From JBDHAC01 sp039588215 (GTDB lineage Bacteria > Gemmatimonadota > Gemmatimonadetes > Palauibacterales > Palauibacteraceae), in assembly GCA_039588215.1 (NCBI GenBank), contig JBDHAD010000042.1:1-64000 (forward strand): DNA of 64,000 nt, in the 5' to 3' direction. Positions 8,162 through 16,824 of this stretch are shown here, piece by piece. The notes beneath the pieces were generated by a model. It was not told where the DNA came from. It saw nothing but the letters and a program-made list of their open reading frames with translations, and did no database searches. Made by a program: the position numbers and the translations under genes. How positions within the stretch are numbered: the stretch's first letter is position 1; the number at the start of each line of letters is the position of its first letter.

Positions 8162-9523
8162 GTGAGCCGGCGGGTCACCCTGACGCTCGTGATGGTCGGG
8201 GCGAGCATTGTGCTGGCCGCGTCCACGGCCCTGGTGCTTGCGAACCGAGGGCCACTTGGCTCCTGGTATTACCACCTCGCATGGTACGCTACGCTGGTCG
8301 GTCTCGACGCGATCTTGGGGCTCCGGACAGGCCGGATGCCCTGGCTGGGGCGGCCCCGCTTCGCGGCCTCCCTGCTGGCGTGGTCCGTTCCGGTCTGGCT
8401 GCTCTTCGAGCTGGCCAATTTCCGGGTGGCCAACTGGTACTATGTGATGGCCGAGCCGGATCTGATCATTCGTCGGATCGGTACGGTCCTCGCGTTCGGG
8501 ACCGTGCTGCCCGCCATCTTCCTGGGCTACCAGGCCATGCAGCGCCTTCGGCTCGCGCGGGCCTGGCGCTGTCCGCCGCTGCGCTGGCCCGCCGCGCACG
8601 GGCGGACGCTCCAGCTCATCGGAGCCGGGTTCGCCGCGCTCGCGGCCTGGCAGCCCGTCTTCTTCTTCCCGCTGATTTGGGGCTCGGTGACACTCCTCCT
8701 GGAGCCATTCAACCTCGACCGTGATCCGACCACATCGCTGGTGGCGGACCTGGCCCGAGGACGGCCGACCCGACTCGTGCGCCTCCTCGCGGCGGGGGCC
8801 GTGATCGGCTTGCTGTGGGAGCTGCTGAACACGATCGCCCGGCCGGGCTGGGTCTACACGGTGCCCGGTCTGGAAGGGGCCAGGCTGTTCGAGATGCCAT
8901 TGCTCGGGTACTTGGGCTTTCCGGTGTTTGCCCTCGACTGCTTCGTGATCTACCACGCGCTGGTGCACCTGCGGCTCGCTCGCGACGGGTGGCGAGTGCC
9001 GCGGGAGACGGGGTCCCCGGTGCGTTCGGGGGCGAGCGGGCACGGCCACCTGCGCCCCCGGGCGCGGCGTCGCCTGGCGCTCGCCGTGATCGGCGCCATC
9101 CTGTTCTCCGGGCTGGTCATGGAGGGCATGGACCGTTGGACGGTCGATTCGTACCATCCCGGCCGCGCGCGGTCGACCCGGTTCAGTACGCTGGACGACG
9201 GGCGGCTGCGGGCCGCCGGCCTGCGGAGCCTGGATGCAGTCGCCGAGATCGAAGCGAACGATCTCGCGCGTCGGATCGAGATCGACTCCCTAACGGCGGC
9301 GCGCTGGGTCAACCACGCTCGCCTCAGCCTGTTTCGCGGCATCGGAGCCCCGAACGCCGCGGCGCTGGAGGCCGCCGGTCTCGAAACGATCTGCCAGCTG
9401 GCGGCGGCAGAGCCCGCGCAGGTGCGCGCCGCGATTCGCGCCCGCCGCAGCGACTCGCGGGCGGGCGCGGACGCCCGCATCCGCGTCTGGCAGCGAGCGG
9501 CCCGCCGCGAGTGCGAGGCATGA
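8162..9523 (+). CDS. polytopic membrane protein with C-terminal helix-hairpin-helix-like domain
   Basis: About 453 residues from GTG 8162; ATG 8192 is an alternative start. The open frame reaches back to 7676, but that part lies opposite the two minus-strand genes and looks non-coding. Around seven hydrophobic segments cover residues 1-310 (for example GSWYYHLAWYATLVGLDAIL and LLAWSVPVWLLFELANF). The last ~110 residues are soluble and look like the tandem HhH/DUF4332 fold: TLDDGRLRAAGLRSLDAVAE, then IGAPNAAALEAAGLETICQL, where 'AAGL..L..VAE' recurs. Function unknown. A membrane-anchored nucleic-acid or protein-binding module is possible. Confidence 0.7.
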   Translation: MSRRVTLTLVMVGASIVLAASTALVLANRGPLGSWYYHLAWYATLVGLDAILGLRTGRMPWLGRPRFAASLLAWSVPVWLLFELANFRVANWYYVMAEPDLIIRRIGTVLAFGTVLPAIFLGYQAMQRLRLARAWRCPPLRWPAAHGRTLQLIGAGFAALAAWQPVFFFPLIWGSVTLLLEPFNLDRDPTTSLVADLARGRPTRLVRLLAAGAVIGLLWELLNTIARPGWVYTVPGLEGARLFEMPLLGYLGFPVFALDCFVIYHALVHLRLARDGWRVPRETGSPVRSGASGHGHLRPRARRRLALAVIGAILFSGLVMEGMDRWTVDSYHPGRARSTRFSTLDDGRLRAAGLRSLDAVAEIEANDLARRIEIDSLTAARWVNHARLSLFRGIGAPNAAALEAAGLETICQLAAAEPAQVRAAIRARRSDSRAGADARIRVWQRAARRECEA

Positions 9524-9584
9524 CGAGACACGAGAGACTATCGAGCGCCCGCGTGGGTGCCCGCCATACCGGAACGGAGCACAA

Positions 9585-10694
9585 ATGACTCATAGCGATG
9601 GCTTTGGCCGCTTCTTTCTCCCCGGACCGACCGAAGTCCGACCGGAGACGTTGGAAGCGATGGTGCGCCCGATCATCGGTCATCGAACCGCGGAGATCAG
9701 CGCACTGATCCAGGGGATGGGAGCTCGGTTGTCGGAGTTGTTCGTGACCGATCGGCCCGTGTATCTGTGCACTTCGTCCGCGACCGGGATGATGGAGGCG
9801 GCGATCACGAACCTGACCCGGCGACGCGTTCTTTGTCTCGTGAACGGCTCGTTCAGCCATCGGTTCTACGATATCGCGATGGCGTGCGGTCGGCCGGCCG
9901 ACCGGCTCGAGGTGGAGTGGGGCGAGCCCAACCTGCCCCAGGCATTGCACGACGCGCTCGTGAAGGAGCCGGGGCGGTACGACCTGGTGACGGTGGTGCA
10001 CTCCGAGAGCTCTACCGGGGTGCTGAACCCGCTGGCGGAGATCTCGGAAGTCGTGCACCAGCTGGACGACGTGCTGCTGGCCGTGGACACCGTGTCATCG
10101 CTCGCCGCCGCTCCGGTCCTAACCCGGGATTGGAAGTTGGACTTCGTGCTGACCGGCTCGCAGAAGGCGCTTGCGGTGCCACCGGGTTTGGCGCTCGCGG
10201 TCGCCTCCGAACGGGCACTGGCCCGGGCGCAGGAAGTGGAGCACCGGGGGTTCTATTTTGACCTGCTGAAATTCGAGAAGCGACTCCAGGGGCATCAGCA
10301 GACGCCCAACACGCCCGCCGTTTCGATCTTCTACGCGCTCGATCAGCAGCTGAGCCGAATCGCGGAGGAAGGACTCGAGGCGCGCTGGGAGCGCCACCGG
10401 CGGATGGCGGAACGTACGTACGCGTGGGTGGACGATCTCTCCGCCCGGACCGGCCAGAGCTACTCGGTCTTCGCACCGGAGGGGTACCGTTCGCCCGCCC
10501 TGACGCCCATCCTGCTCCCAGCGGGACTGCGTGGCCCCGACGTGGCCGCAGCGGCGCGCGAGCGCGGCTACACGATCGCGCCCGGATATGGGAAGCTGAA
10601 AGAGGGGATGATTCGAATCGGGCACATGGGAGAGCATACGATGGACGAGTTGGAGGCGCTCCTGAGCGTGCTCGACGAGGTGATGGAAACATGA
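9585..10694 (+). CDS. class V PLP-dependent aminotransferase (alanine-glyoxylate / phosphoserine-like)
   Basis: 369 residues, cytosolic. The N-terminus FLPGPTEVRPETLEAMVRP and GHRTAEISAL match the serine-pyruvate/alanine-glyoxylate aminotransferase group. The PLP lysine is in LTGSQKALAVPPGLA, and VDTVSSLAA carries the cofactor Asp. It overlaps serA by ATGA (10691-10694), so both are co-translated. In this context it most likely acts as the transaminase of serine biosynthesis downstream of 3-phosphoglycerate dehydrogenase, a role class V enzymes of this type can fill. Alanine-glyoxylate activity is the alternative. Confidence 0.85.
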   Translation: MTHSDGFGRFFLPGPTEVRPETLEAMVRPIIGHRTAEISALIQGMGARLSELFVTDRPVYLCTSSATGMMEAAITNLTRRRVLCLVNGSFSHRFYDIAMACGRPADRLEVEWGEPNLPQALHDALVKEPGRYDLVTVVHSESSTGVLNPLAEISEVVHQLDDVLLAVDTVSSLAAAPVLTRDWKLDFVLTGSQKALAVPPGLALAVASERALARAQEVEHRGFYFDLLKFEKRLQGHQQTPNTPAVSIFYALDQQLSRIAEEGLEARWERHRRMAERTYAWVDDLSARTGQSYSVFAPEGYRSPALTPILLPAGLRGPDVAAAARERGYTIAPGYGKLKEGMIRIGHMGEHTMDELEALLSVLDEVMET

Positions 10695-12349
10695 GTCAGG
10701 CAGTGCAGGAGGCGCGGAGCGTCCAGGATGAAGATCTGAACGGCGGCGGACCGCGACTGAAACGGCTCGTCCTCGCGGACCCGGTAGTCCCCGAGGGCCT
10801 CGCCGTACTCGAGTCCGAGCCGGGTCTCAGTGTAGAGGATCATACCGAGTCGACCCGAGATGAGCTGCGCGCGGCCCTCCGCGGCGCGGCCGGACTGATC
10901 GTACGCAGCCGCACGCGCGTCGACGCGGAGTTGCTCGAGGCCGCGGATGTGCTCGAGGTGATCGGACGAGCCGGCGTCGGCGTGGACAACATCGACCTGG
11001 AAGCGGCGACCCGGCGCGGGATCGCCGTGCTCAACGCGCCCGGTGGCAACACGGTCTCGACGGCGGAGCTCGCGTTGGGGCTCATGCTGGCGGCCGCGCG
11101 CCGGATTGCCGAGGGCGACCGCTCGGTGCGCGAGGGTCTCTGGGAGCGAAAGCGGTTGCGAGGGGCTCAGCTGATGGGCAAGACGCTCGGCGTCATCGGT
11201 GCGGGTCGGATCGGATCGGAAGTGATCCGCCGCGGCCGGGTGTTCGGGATGGAGATCGTCGTGTTCGATCCCTATCTGACTCCGGAGCGAGCCAGCGACC
11301 TGGGGCTCGACCGCGTGGAGCTGGAGGAGCTGCTCGAACGCGCCGACGTCGTGACTTTGCACGTGCCGCTCAACGACACGACTCGAGGCATGATAGGCGC
11401 GGCCGAGCTCGCCCGGATGAAGGAAGACGCCATCCTGGTGAACGCCGCGCGGGGTGGGCTCGTGGACGAGGCGGCGCTCGCGGAAGCCTTGCGATCCGGG
11501 CAGCTGGGTGCGGCTGGGCTGGACGTGTATGCGGAGGAACCGCTCCCCGCGCAGAGCCCTCTCCGAGATACTCCGAACCTGGTGATGACTCCTCATCTGG
11601 GCGCGTCGACCGACGAGGCCCAACGTGAAGTCTCGCGCGAGATCGCCCGGGCGATCCGCGACGCTCTCGTGTCCGCCGATTTCGGCGCGGCCCTCAACGC
11701 TCCGCACGTGAGCCTGGCGGACCGCGAACGCATGGGGCCTGTCCTCTCGCTGGGCACCCGGCTCGGCCGGCTCCTCGCTGCGCTGACGGATGGGTGCGCT
11801 CAGCGGCTGGACATTGGATACGCCGGCCCCTTGGACAGCATCCTGCGCCCACTGGCCGCGGCGACTCTGGAGGGCTTCCTCTCCTCGACCGTGGACATGC
11901 CCCTAAACCTCGTGAACGCGCTAGCGATCGCGAGTGAGCGAGGAATCGACGTGGGAAGAGTCCGGATCGGCGAGGTGGCCGACTACACCAACTACGTAGA
12001 GCTGCGGGCGCGGAACGGCGCCGTGGAGACCGTCGTGGGAGGAGCGCTGCTCGGCGAGGGACACCACCCGCGCATCGTGCAGATCGGGGGCTTCCACGTC
12101 GATACCGTACCGGAGGGGGTGCTGCTGCTGGTTCGGAACCGCGACGTGCCCGGAGTGGTCGGCGAGGTGGGGATGAGACTCGGTGCCGCGGGGATCAACA
12201 TCGGCGGGTACCACCTGGGTCGTGAAGCGGCCGAGGGCCGAGCGCTGGGCGTCATCTCGGTCGACGACGAGCTACCGGCAGACTTCATCGCGGAGCTCCG
12301 GGCGCTGGCGGCCGTCGACGAAGTTCTTCAGGTCACGTTCGACGCCTGA
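10691..12349 (+). CDS. serA: D-3-phosphoglycerate dehydrogenase
   Basis: Oxidises 3-phosphoglycerate to 3-phosphohydroxypyruvate, the first step of serine synthesis. 552 residues, the long (type I) form: substrate-binding part (25-125), NAD+ domain with GVIGAGRIGSEV (167-178), an AARGGLVDEAAL loop, the catalytic His in MTPHLGAST, an intervening ASB domain (about 350-470) and a C-terminal ACT domain that in the family senses serine (VRNRDVPGVVGEVGMRLG). The N-terminus is about 20 residues longer than usual, but ATG 10691 overlaps the aminotransferase stop and is the natural coupled start. Confidence 0.95.
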   Translation: MSQAVQEARSVQDEDLNGGGPRLKRLVLADPVVPEGLAVLESEPGLSVEDHTESTRDELRAALRGAAGLIVRSRTRVDAELLEAADVLEVIGRAGVGVDNIDLEAATRRGIAVLNAPGGNTVSTAELALGLMLAAARRIAEGDRSVREGLWERKRLRGAQLMGKTLGVIGAGRIGSEVIRRGRVFGMEIVVFDPYLTPERASDLGLDRVELEELLERADVVTLHVPLNDTTRGMIGAAELARMKEDAILVNAARGGLVDEAALAEALRSGQLGAAGLDVYAEEPLPAQSPLRDTPNLVMTPHLGASTDEAQREVSREIARAIRDALVSADFGAALNAPHVSLADRERMGPVLSLGTRLGRLLAALTDGCAQRLDIGYAGPLDSILRPLAAATLEGFLSSTVDMPLNLVNALAIASERGIDVGRVRIGEVADYTNYVELRARNGAVETVVGGALLGEGHHPRIVQIGGFHVDTVPEGVLLLVRNRDVPGVVGEVGMRLGAAGINIGGYHLGREAAEGRALGVISVDDELPADFIAELRALAAVDEVLQVTFDA

Positions 12350-12381
12350 CCTCGGGTCGTCAGGTCGGGTGACGCGCCGCT

Positions 12382-12415
12382 GGCCTCCGGCGGACTAGAC
12401 CGCCGCCGGAGGGCC
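12382..12415. terminator. hairpin between convergent serA and moeZ (possible bidirectional terminator)
   Basis: A strong GC hairpin: CTCCGGCGG pairs with CCGCCGGAG around an ACTAGAC-containing loop, extended by GGC/GCC. It lies 33 bp past the serA stop and 40 bp before the moeZ stop. No U-tract follows on either strand, so termination function is uncertain. Confidence 0.4.
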
Positions 12416-12454
12416 GCTGGTCGGCGGGTGCCAGGATCGCGCGGCCACTGCGGG

Positions 12455-13639
12455 TCAGTACGTCGGCATGTCGGGATCGACTCGCTCGGCCCAGGCCAGG
12501 ATGCCCCCCGCGAGGTTTACCGCGTTTTCGAACCCCATCGTTCGCAGATACGCCACCGCCTGTGCCGAGCGCGCCCCCGAGCGACACATCAGGATCAGCG
12601 GCTCGTCCACCCGCAGCTCATCCAGCCTCTGTGGCAGCGCGGCCAGTGGAATGTGATGGGCTCCGACCGACTCGAGGCTGCAAATTCCCAGCTCGTAGCC
12701 CTCTCGGACATCCAGGAGCTGATAGGCTTCGCCCGCGTCGAATCGCCGCCGGAGCTCGGTGACGTCGATCTCCGGGCATGCCGTTCCCGGCTCGTCGACC
12801 GCAGCTTCCCCGCAGAAGAGCTCGTAGTCGATGAGCTCCGTCAAGCTCGGCTCGTCCCCGCACACCGGACACGCGGGGTCACGGCGGATGCTCAATTCGC
12901 GGAACTCCATGCGCAGGGCATCGATCAGCAAGAGCCGGCCGGCGAGCGTGTCCCCCTCGTCGAGTATGAGCTTGATCGCCTCGGTCGCCTGGATGGAGCC
13001 CACGAGCCCCGGAAGTACGCCGAGAACGCCTGCTTCCGCGCAATTCGGGACGAGTCCCGGAGGTGGAGGCTCGGGGAACAGGCATCGATAGCAGGGCTCG
13101 CCACGCACGCCGAACACCGAGGCCTGCCCTTCGAAACGGAGGACGGCGCCGTACACGAACGGCACTCCCGCGAGGACGCAGGCGTCGTTGACAAGGTAAC
13201 GCGTTGGGAAATTGTCGCTCCCATCCACGACGAGGTCCCAGCCGCGCAGGATATCGAGCGCGTTGGCTGACTCGAACCGGGTCTCGTATCGCACCACCTC
13301 GACTTCGGGATTCAGCGCTTCGATCCGGGAGTGCGCGGACACGAGCTTGGGCTGGCCCACCGAGGGTGTATCGTGCAGCAGCTGACGGTGCAGATTCGTC
13401 AGGTCGACGAGGTCGTGGTCGACGAGCCCCAGGCGGCCCACGCCTGCGGCGGCCAGGTACAGGGCGGCAGGCGATCCCAATCCCCCGACGCCGATGAGCA
13501 GTACACTCGCGTCCTTGAGCCGGTGCTGCCCCTCGAGGCCGACTTCGGCCAGCGAGAGCTGACGGCTGTAGCGCCGGATCTCCGTGTCCGTGAGACCTGG
13601 CTCCGTCACCAGACCTCTTCCGGACACGGTGTCACCCAC
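12455..13639 (-). CDS. moeZ: MoeB/ThiF-type adenylyltransferase fused to rhodanese (MoeZ-like)
   Basis: Activates the C-terminal Gly-Gly of a ubiquitin-like sulfur carrier by adenylation and then thiolates it. 394 residues. The E1-like domain has the ATP loop VLLIGVGGLGSP (46-57), a zinc site CYRC (183-186) with CPVC (257-260), and the conserved Cys in PNCAEAGVLG (200). A rhodanese domain (~290-390) carries its persulfide Cys in MCRSGARS (352). The GTG start overlaps the cysO stop by 8 bp, so carrier and activator are one unit. The carrier is CysO-like, so cysteine (or other sulfur) biosynthesis is more likely than molybdopterin. Confidence 0.9.
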   Translation of the reverse strand: MGDTVSGRGLVTEPGLTDTEIRRYSRQLSLAEVGLEGQHRLKDASVLLIGVGGLGSPAALYLAAAGVGRLGLVDHDLVDLTNLHRQLLHDTPSVGQPKLVSAHSRIEALNPEVEVVRYETRFESANALDILRGWDLVVDGSDNFPTRYLVNDACVLAGVPFVYGAVLRFEGQASVFGVRGEPCYRCLFPEPPPPGLVPNCAEAGVLGVLPGLVGSIQATEAIKLILDEGDTLAGRLLLIDALRMEFRELSIRRDPACPVCGDEPSLTELIDYELFCGEAAVDEPGTACPEIDVTELRRRFDAGEAYQLLDVREGYELGICSLESVGAHHIPLAALPQRLDELRVDEPLILMCRSGARSAQAVAYLRTMGFENAVNLAGGILAWAERVDPDMPTY

Positions 13640-13910
13640 CGGCCATCGATGGAACGATCCGAATCTCGCAATCCTCCTCCAATCGAACCTCGGCTCGCAT
13701 CGGGTCGCGCACCTGCTCTCGGCCGACGAACACGTTCACGTGCCGGCGCACCGCGCCGGTCTCATCGAGCAACAGACGCCGCAGCTCCGCGTGGCTCTCC
13801 AGGAGGCCCTCGAAGACCTCCGCGATGGTCTCGCCCTCGATCACGACGCGCGCGTGCCCGTCCACCCACGGCTGCAAAGGCGTCGGGATGGAGATCTTCG
13901 CGGTCGGCAT
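13632..13910 (-). CDS. cysO: ubiquitin-like sulfur-carrier protein (CysO/MoaD/ThiS family)
   Basis: 92 residues ending in SMAGG, the Gly-Gly tail on which thiocarboxylate is formed. The opening SIPTPLQPWV and the later RHVNVFVGREQVRD and RIVPSMAGG follow mycobacterial CysO (SIPT.LRP, HRFVNIYVN, ILPAVAGG) more closely than MoaD. In that system the thiocarboxylate feeds CysM for cysteine synthesis, and Mec releases the cysteine. Neither cysM nor mec is in this window. ATG 13910 has a good AAGGAAGG ribosome site. It is the first gene of the pair with moeZ. Confidence 0.85.
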   Translation of the reverse strand: MPTAKISIPTPLQPWVDGHARVVIEGETIAEVFEGLLESHAELRRLLLDETGAVRRHVNVFVGREQVRDPMRAEVRLEEDCEIRIVPSMAGG

Positions 13911-13999
13911 GCCCTTCCTTACCCGTTCGGCGTGCGTGTGTGGCGGCCCACGGTGCGACTCGGGGACGGGGGCCAGGTCGCCCGCTGCGAGTACGCCCG

Positions 14000-14695
14000 T
14001 CAGACCCGGACCGCGACCGCCTCCACGAGGGCGCGGAAGTTGGCCGCGACATCCCCGGTTCCGCGGAAAACGGAGGACCCGGCAACGAACACGCTCGCGC
14101 CCGCCGCTGCGGCGAGCGGGGCGGTGCTCGGGTCGATTCCGCCGTCCACCTGGACAGGGAAATCCGGAATCCCGCGCTCGGCAGCCATTCGGCGCACGGT
14201 CTCGACCTTGGGCAGCGCCGACTCGATGAAGGCCTGCCCGCCGAATCCCGGGTTTACCGTCATAACGAGCGCGAGATCCACGAACGGCAGGATCTCCGAC
14301 AGAGTCTCGACGGGCGTGGCGGGGTTGATCGCGACGCCGGCACGCACACCTAGATCCCGGATCCGGTGGATATCCGCGTGCAGGTGGGTGGACGCTTCCT
14401 GGTGAATCGTGATCAGGTCTGCCCCCGCCTTCGCGAACGGATCGATGAACGCCTCGGGGTTATCGATCATGAGGTGCACATCGAGGAACGCGTCGGTGAC
14501 CGGGCGCAGAGACTCGAGCACGGGGAGACCGATGCTGATGTTGGGAACGTAATGCCCGTCCATCACGTCGATCTGGAACCAGCGCGCACCCGCCTCCTCC
14601 GCGGCTCGCACCTGTTCGCCCAGCCGCGCGTAGTCAGCCGCGAGTATAGATGGGGCGATCAGAATGCCGTCGGGCATTGCTATGCTTTCCCGCAC
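14000..14695 (-). CDS. rpe: ribulose-phosphate 3-epimerase
   Basis: Interconverts ribulose-5-P and xylulose-5-P in the pentose phosphate or Calvin cycles. A TIM barrel of 231 residues with LIAPSILAADYARLG, the metal/catalytic motif QIDVMDGHYVPNISIG, DVHLMIDNPE, MTVNPGFGGQ and VQVDGGID. The start was chosen as GTG 14695 because GGAGG lies 6 nt upstream. An ATG 18 bp further in (14677) lacks a ribosome site. The N-terminal MRESIA is an extension compared with most homologues. Confidence 0.95.
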   Translation of the reverse strand: MRESIAMPDGILIAPSILAADYARLGEQVRAAEEAGARWFQIDVMDGHYVPNISIGLPVLESLRPVTDAFLDVHLMIDNPEAFIDPFAKAGADLITIHQEASTHLHADIHRIRDLGVRAGVAINPATPVETLSEILPFVDLALVMTVNPGFGGQAFIESALPKVETVRRMAAERGIPDFPVQVDGGIDPSTAPLAAAAGASVFVAGSSVFRGTGDVAANFRALVEAVAVRV

Positions 14696-14780
14696 GTACG
14701 ACCTCCGATGAGTAGTGATTCAGGATCTTCCAGTCGGATCTCCAAAGCGGATCGGAGAAGTTTCAGCCGTCCGCTAGATG

Positions 14781-16028
14781 CTAGATGATACCGAGGCGCT
14801 CCCCCACCGTCTTCAACGCGGTGAGCGCCGTATCCAGATGCTCGCGTTCGTGACCGGCCGAGATCTGACAGCGGATCCTGGCTTGGCCCTTGGGGACAAC
14901 CGGGAAACCGAAGCCGATCACGAAAACGCCTTCGTCGAGAAGCTGCCGGCTGAGCGAGATGGCCACGGCCGTCTCGCCGATGATCACCGGGATGATCGGT
15001 GTCTCTCCCTCGATCGGCTTGTACCCGAGTCCCTCGAGTCCCTCGCGGAAATGGGCCGTGTTGTCCCTCAGCTTGGCGATGAGCTCCGGGTGGTTCTCCA
15101 GGTGCTCGATCGCGGCGAGGGCGCCACCGCACGAGTGGGGGGGCATCGCGTTCGTGAACAACTGCGTACGCGATTGCTGCACGAGGTACTCGATCACCGA
15201 CCGGCTGCTGGCCGTGAACCCTCCCGCCATGCCGCCCAGAGCCTTGCCCAGCGTCGAGGTGACGAGGTCGACCTCACCGTGCATCCCGAAATGCTCCGGC
15301 GTGCCCCGTCCGGTGTCTCCCAACACTCCGCTGGCGTGCGAATCATCGATCGCCATGATCGCGTCGTACCGATCGCACAGCTCGCGGATATCGGGGAGCG
15401 GCGCGATCTCCCCCTCCATGCTGAACACACCGTCGGTAATCACGAAGCGATGACGCGCGTCGCGTGAGGACTCGAGCGCCTCCCGCAGCGAATCCATGTC
15501 CATATGCTTGTAGATCTTGCGCTGTGCCTTGCACAGCCGGATGCCATCGATGATCGAAGCGTGGTTCAGCTCATCGCTGATGAGCGCGTCCTCGGGAGAG
15601 AGCAGGGGCGCGAAGAGCCCTTCGTTGGCGTTCCAACAAGACGTGTAGGTGATCGCCGCCTCGGTCTCCATGAAGTCGGCGATCTTCGCTTCCAGCTCCC
15701 GGTGGATGTCGAAGGTGCCACAGATGAAGCGAACGGAGGAGGTGCCGGCTCCATAGCGGTCCGTGCCCGCCTTCACTGCATCCATCACGGCCGGCTCATC
15801 GCACAGACCCAGATAGTTGTTGGAGCAGAGGTTGATCGTTTCTCCGTACCCATCCAGGTCCACTACGGCGGACTGCCGCCCCATGATGTAGACGAGCTCT
15901 TTGAGGACTCCTCGCTCTTTCATGTCCCGCAGCTCGGTGTCGAGCCGCTCTTCGAAGCCGCGGTTCACGCTCGAAGTCGCCACGTCCGTCTCCTCGTACA
16001 GAGTCATCGGTATCTCTCCGGTCTGCAC
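14781..16028 (-). CDS. kbl: glycine C-acetyltransferase (2-amino-3-ketobutyrate CoA ligase)
   Basis: Cleaves 2-amino-3-ketobutyrate with CoA to glycine and acetyl-CoA. 415 residues, an alpha-oxoamine synthase fold: LCSNNYLGLCDEP, YGAGTSSVRFICGTFDIHRE, SCWNANEGLFAPLL, IDDSHASGVLG, and the PLP lysine in STLGKALGGMAGG. Together with tdh (16825-17856) it forms the two-step threonine degradation route. A lipoprotein gene separates the two, which is unusual, since tdh and kbl are often adjacent. The start gives an extra ~20 N-terminal residues. An in-frame ATG lies at codon 8. Confidence 0.95.
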   Translation of the reverse strand: MQTGEIPMTLYEETDVATSSVNRGFEERLDTELRDMKERGVLKELVYIMGRQSAVVDLDGYGETINLCSNNYLGLCDEPAVMDAVKAGTDRYGAGTSSVRFICGTFDIHRELEAKIADFMETEAAITYTSCWNANEGLFAPLLSPEDALISDELNHASIIDGIRLCKAQRKIYKHMDMDSLREALESSRDARHRFVITDGVFSMEGEIAPLPDIRELCDRYDAIMAIDDSHASGVLGDTGRGTPEHFGMHGEVDLVTSTLGKALGGMAGGFTASSRSVIEYLVQQSRTQLFTNAMPPHSCGGALAAIEHLENHPELIAKLRDNTAHFREGLEGLGYKPIEGETPIIPVIIGETAVAISLSRQLLDEGVFVIGFGFPVVPKGQARIRCQISAGHEREHLDTALTALKTVGERLGII

Positions 16029-16100
16029 CCCCCGGCAACCGTCCGGTGGCCGCCCGGCGCGCGATGGGTGCCGCGTTTAGCACGTCGTCAGCGACTTGCG

Positions 16101-16796
16101 CTAGGAGTCCTCACGGTAATAGTCCGCGCTGGTTCTATCCGTAATCCAAGCCGTGTCCACCCGAATGCTGGGCCGCGAACCGTACCAACCGCAAAGGGTG
16201 AAGCCCAGGAGCGTGCCCTCGACGTGTACGACGCGATCGCTCCCGGCCTGCGCACGGATCTCATCCGGAGCTCCCAGGAGGGCGAACGGCCTCTGATTGG
16301 CGGCCCACCCGGGGCCGAACAGCCAACACCCCGCCACACTCCGAAGCGTTCCTTCGCCCACCGCGCGCATCCGCGAGAACGATCCCTCCTCCGTGGCGAT
16401 CAGTGTCCCCAGATGGAGGCCCTCGACCGTCCTCACCGCGTAATCGCCCGGTCGCTCGATGCGAATCGGCCGGGCCTCGTAGAAGCTGACCCTCTGTGGC
16501 GCGCACACCGCGCTGAAGGTGCTGCGGGTGGCCGAGAGCCGGATCTGCCCTTCGGAGACCGCCAGATACGCGGTATCCAACCGGCCGCACGCGGTGGCCG
16601 AGACAGGCCCGGCGAACTCGAACGAGAACAGCTCGCCGACGCGAACGCTCTCGGGATATGCCGCCCACGTCACGAGGCCAGGGCCGGGGGTCGGTTCACC
16701 CGTTCGCCAGCACGCGGACGCCGCCATGGCGGTCAGAAAGGCAAGCCCGAGGGCTCGCCCACGTCCTTGTCCTCGGCTCACCCGACCCAAGCGCAC
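16101..16796 (-). CDS. putative lipoprotein of unknown function
   Basis: 231 residues from GTG 16796; the open frame extends to 16862 inside tdh. An Arg-rich n-region is followed by a hydrophobic ALGLAFLTAMAASA stretch and Cys in a lipobox-like ASAC, so export and lipidation are likely. The mature part has strand-rich sequence and several Cys (ATACGRLDTAY, SAVCAPQRV, VAGCWLFGPG, FTLCGWYG) that may form disulfides. I do not recognise a family. It sits between tdh and kbl on the same strand (28 bp after tdh, 72 bp before kbl), but nothing suggests a role in threonine breakdown. Confidence 0.6.
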   Translation of the reverse strand: MRLGRVSRGQGRGRALGLAFLTAMAASACWRTGEPTPGPGLVTWAAYPESVRVGELFSFEFAGPVSATACGRLDTAYLAVSEGQIRLSATRSTFSAVCAPQRVSFYEARPIRIERPGDYAVRTVEGLHLGTLIATEEGSFSRMRAVGEGTLRSVAGCWLFGPGWAANQRPFALLGAPDEIRAQAGSDRVVHVEGTLLGFTLCGWYGSRPSIRVDTAWITDRTSADYYREDS

Positions 16797-16824
16797 GACC
16801 CGCTCGAGTCCCCGGCGAGCTGGC

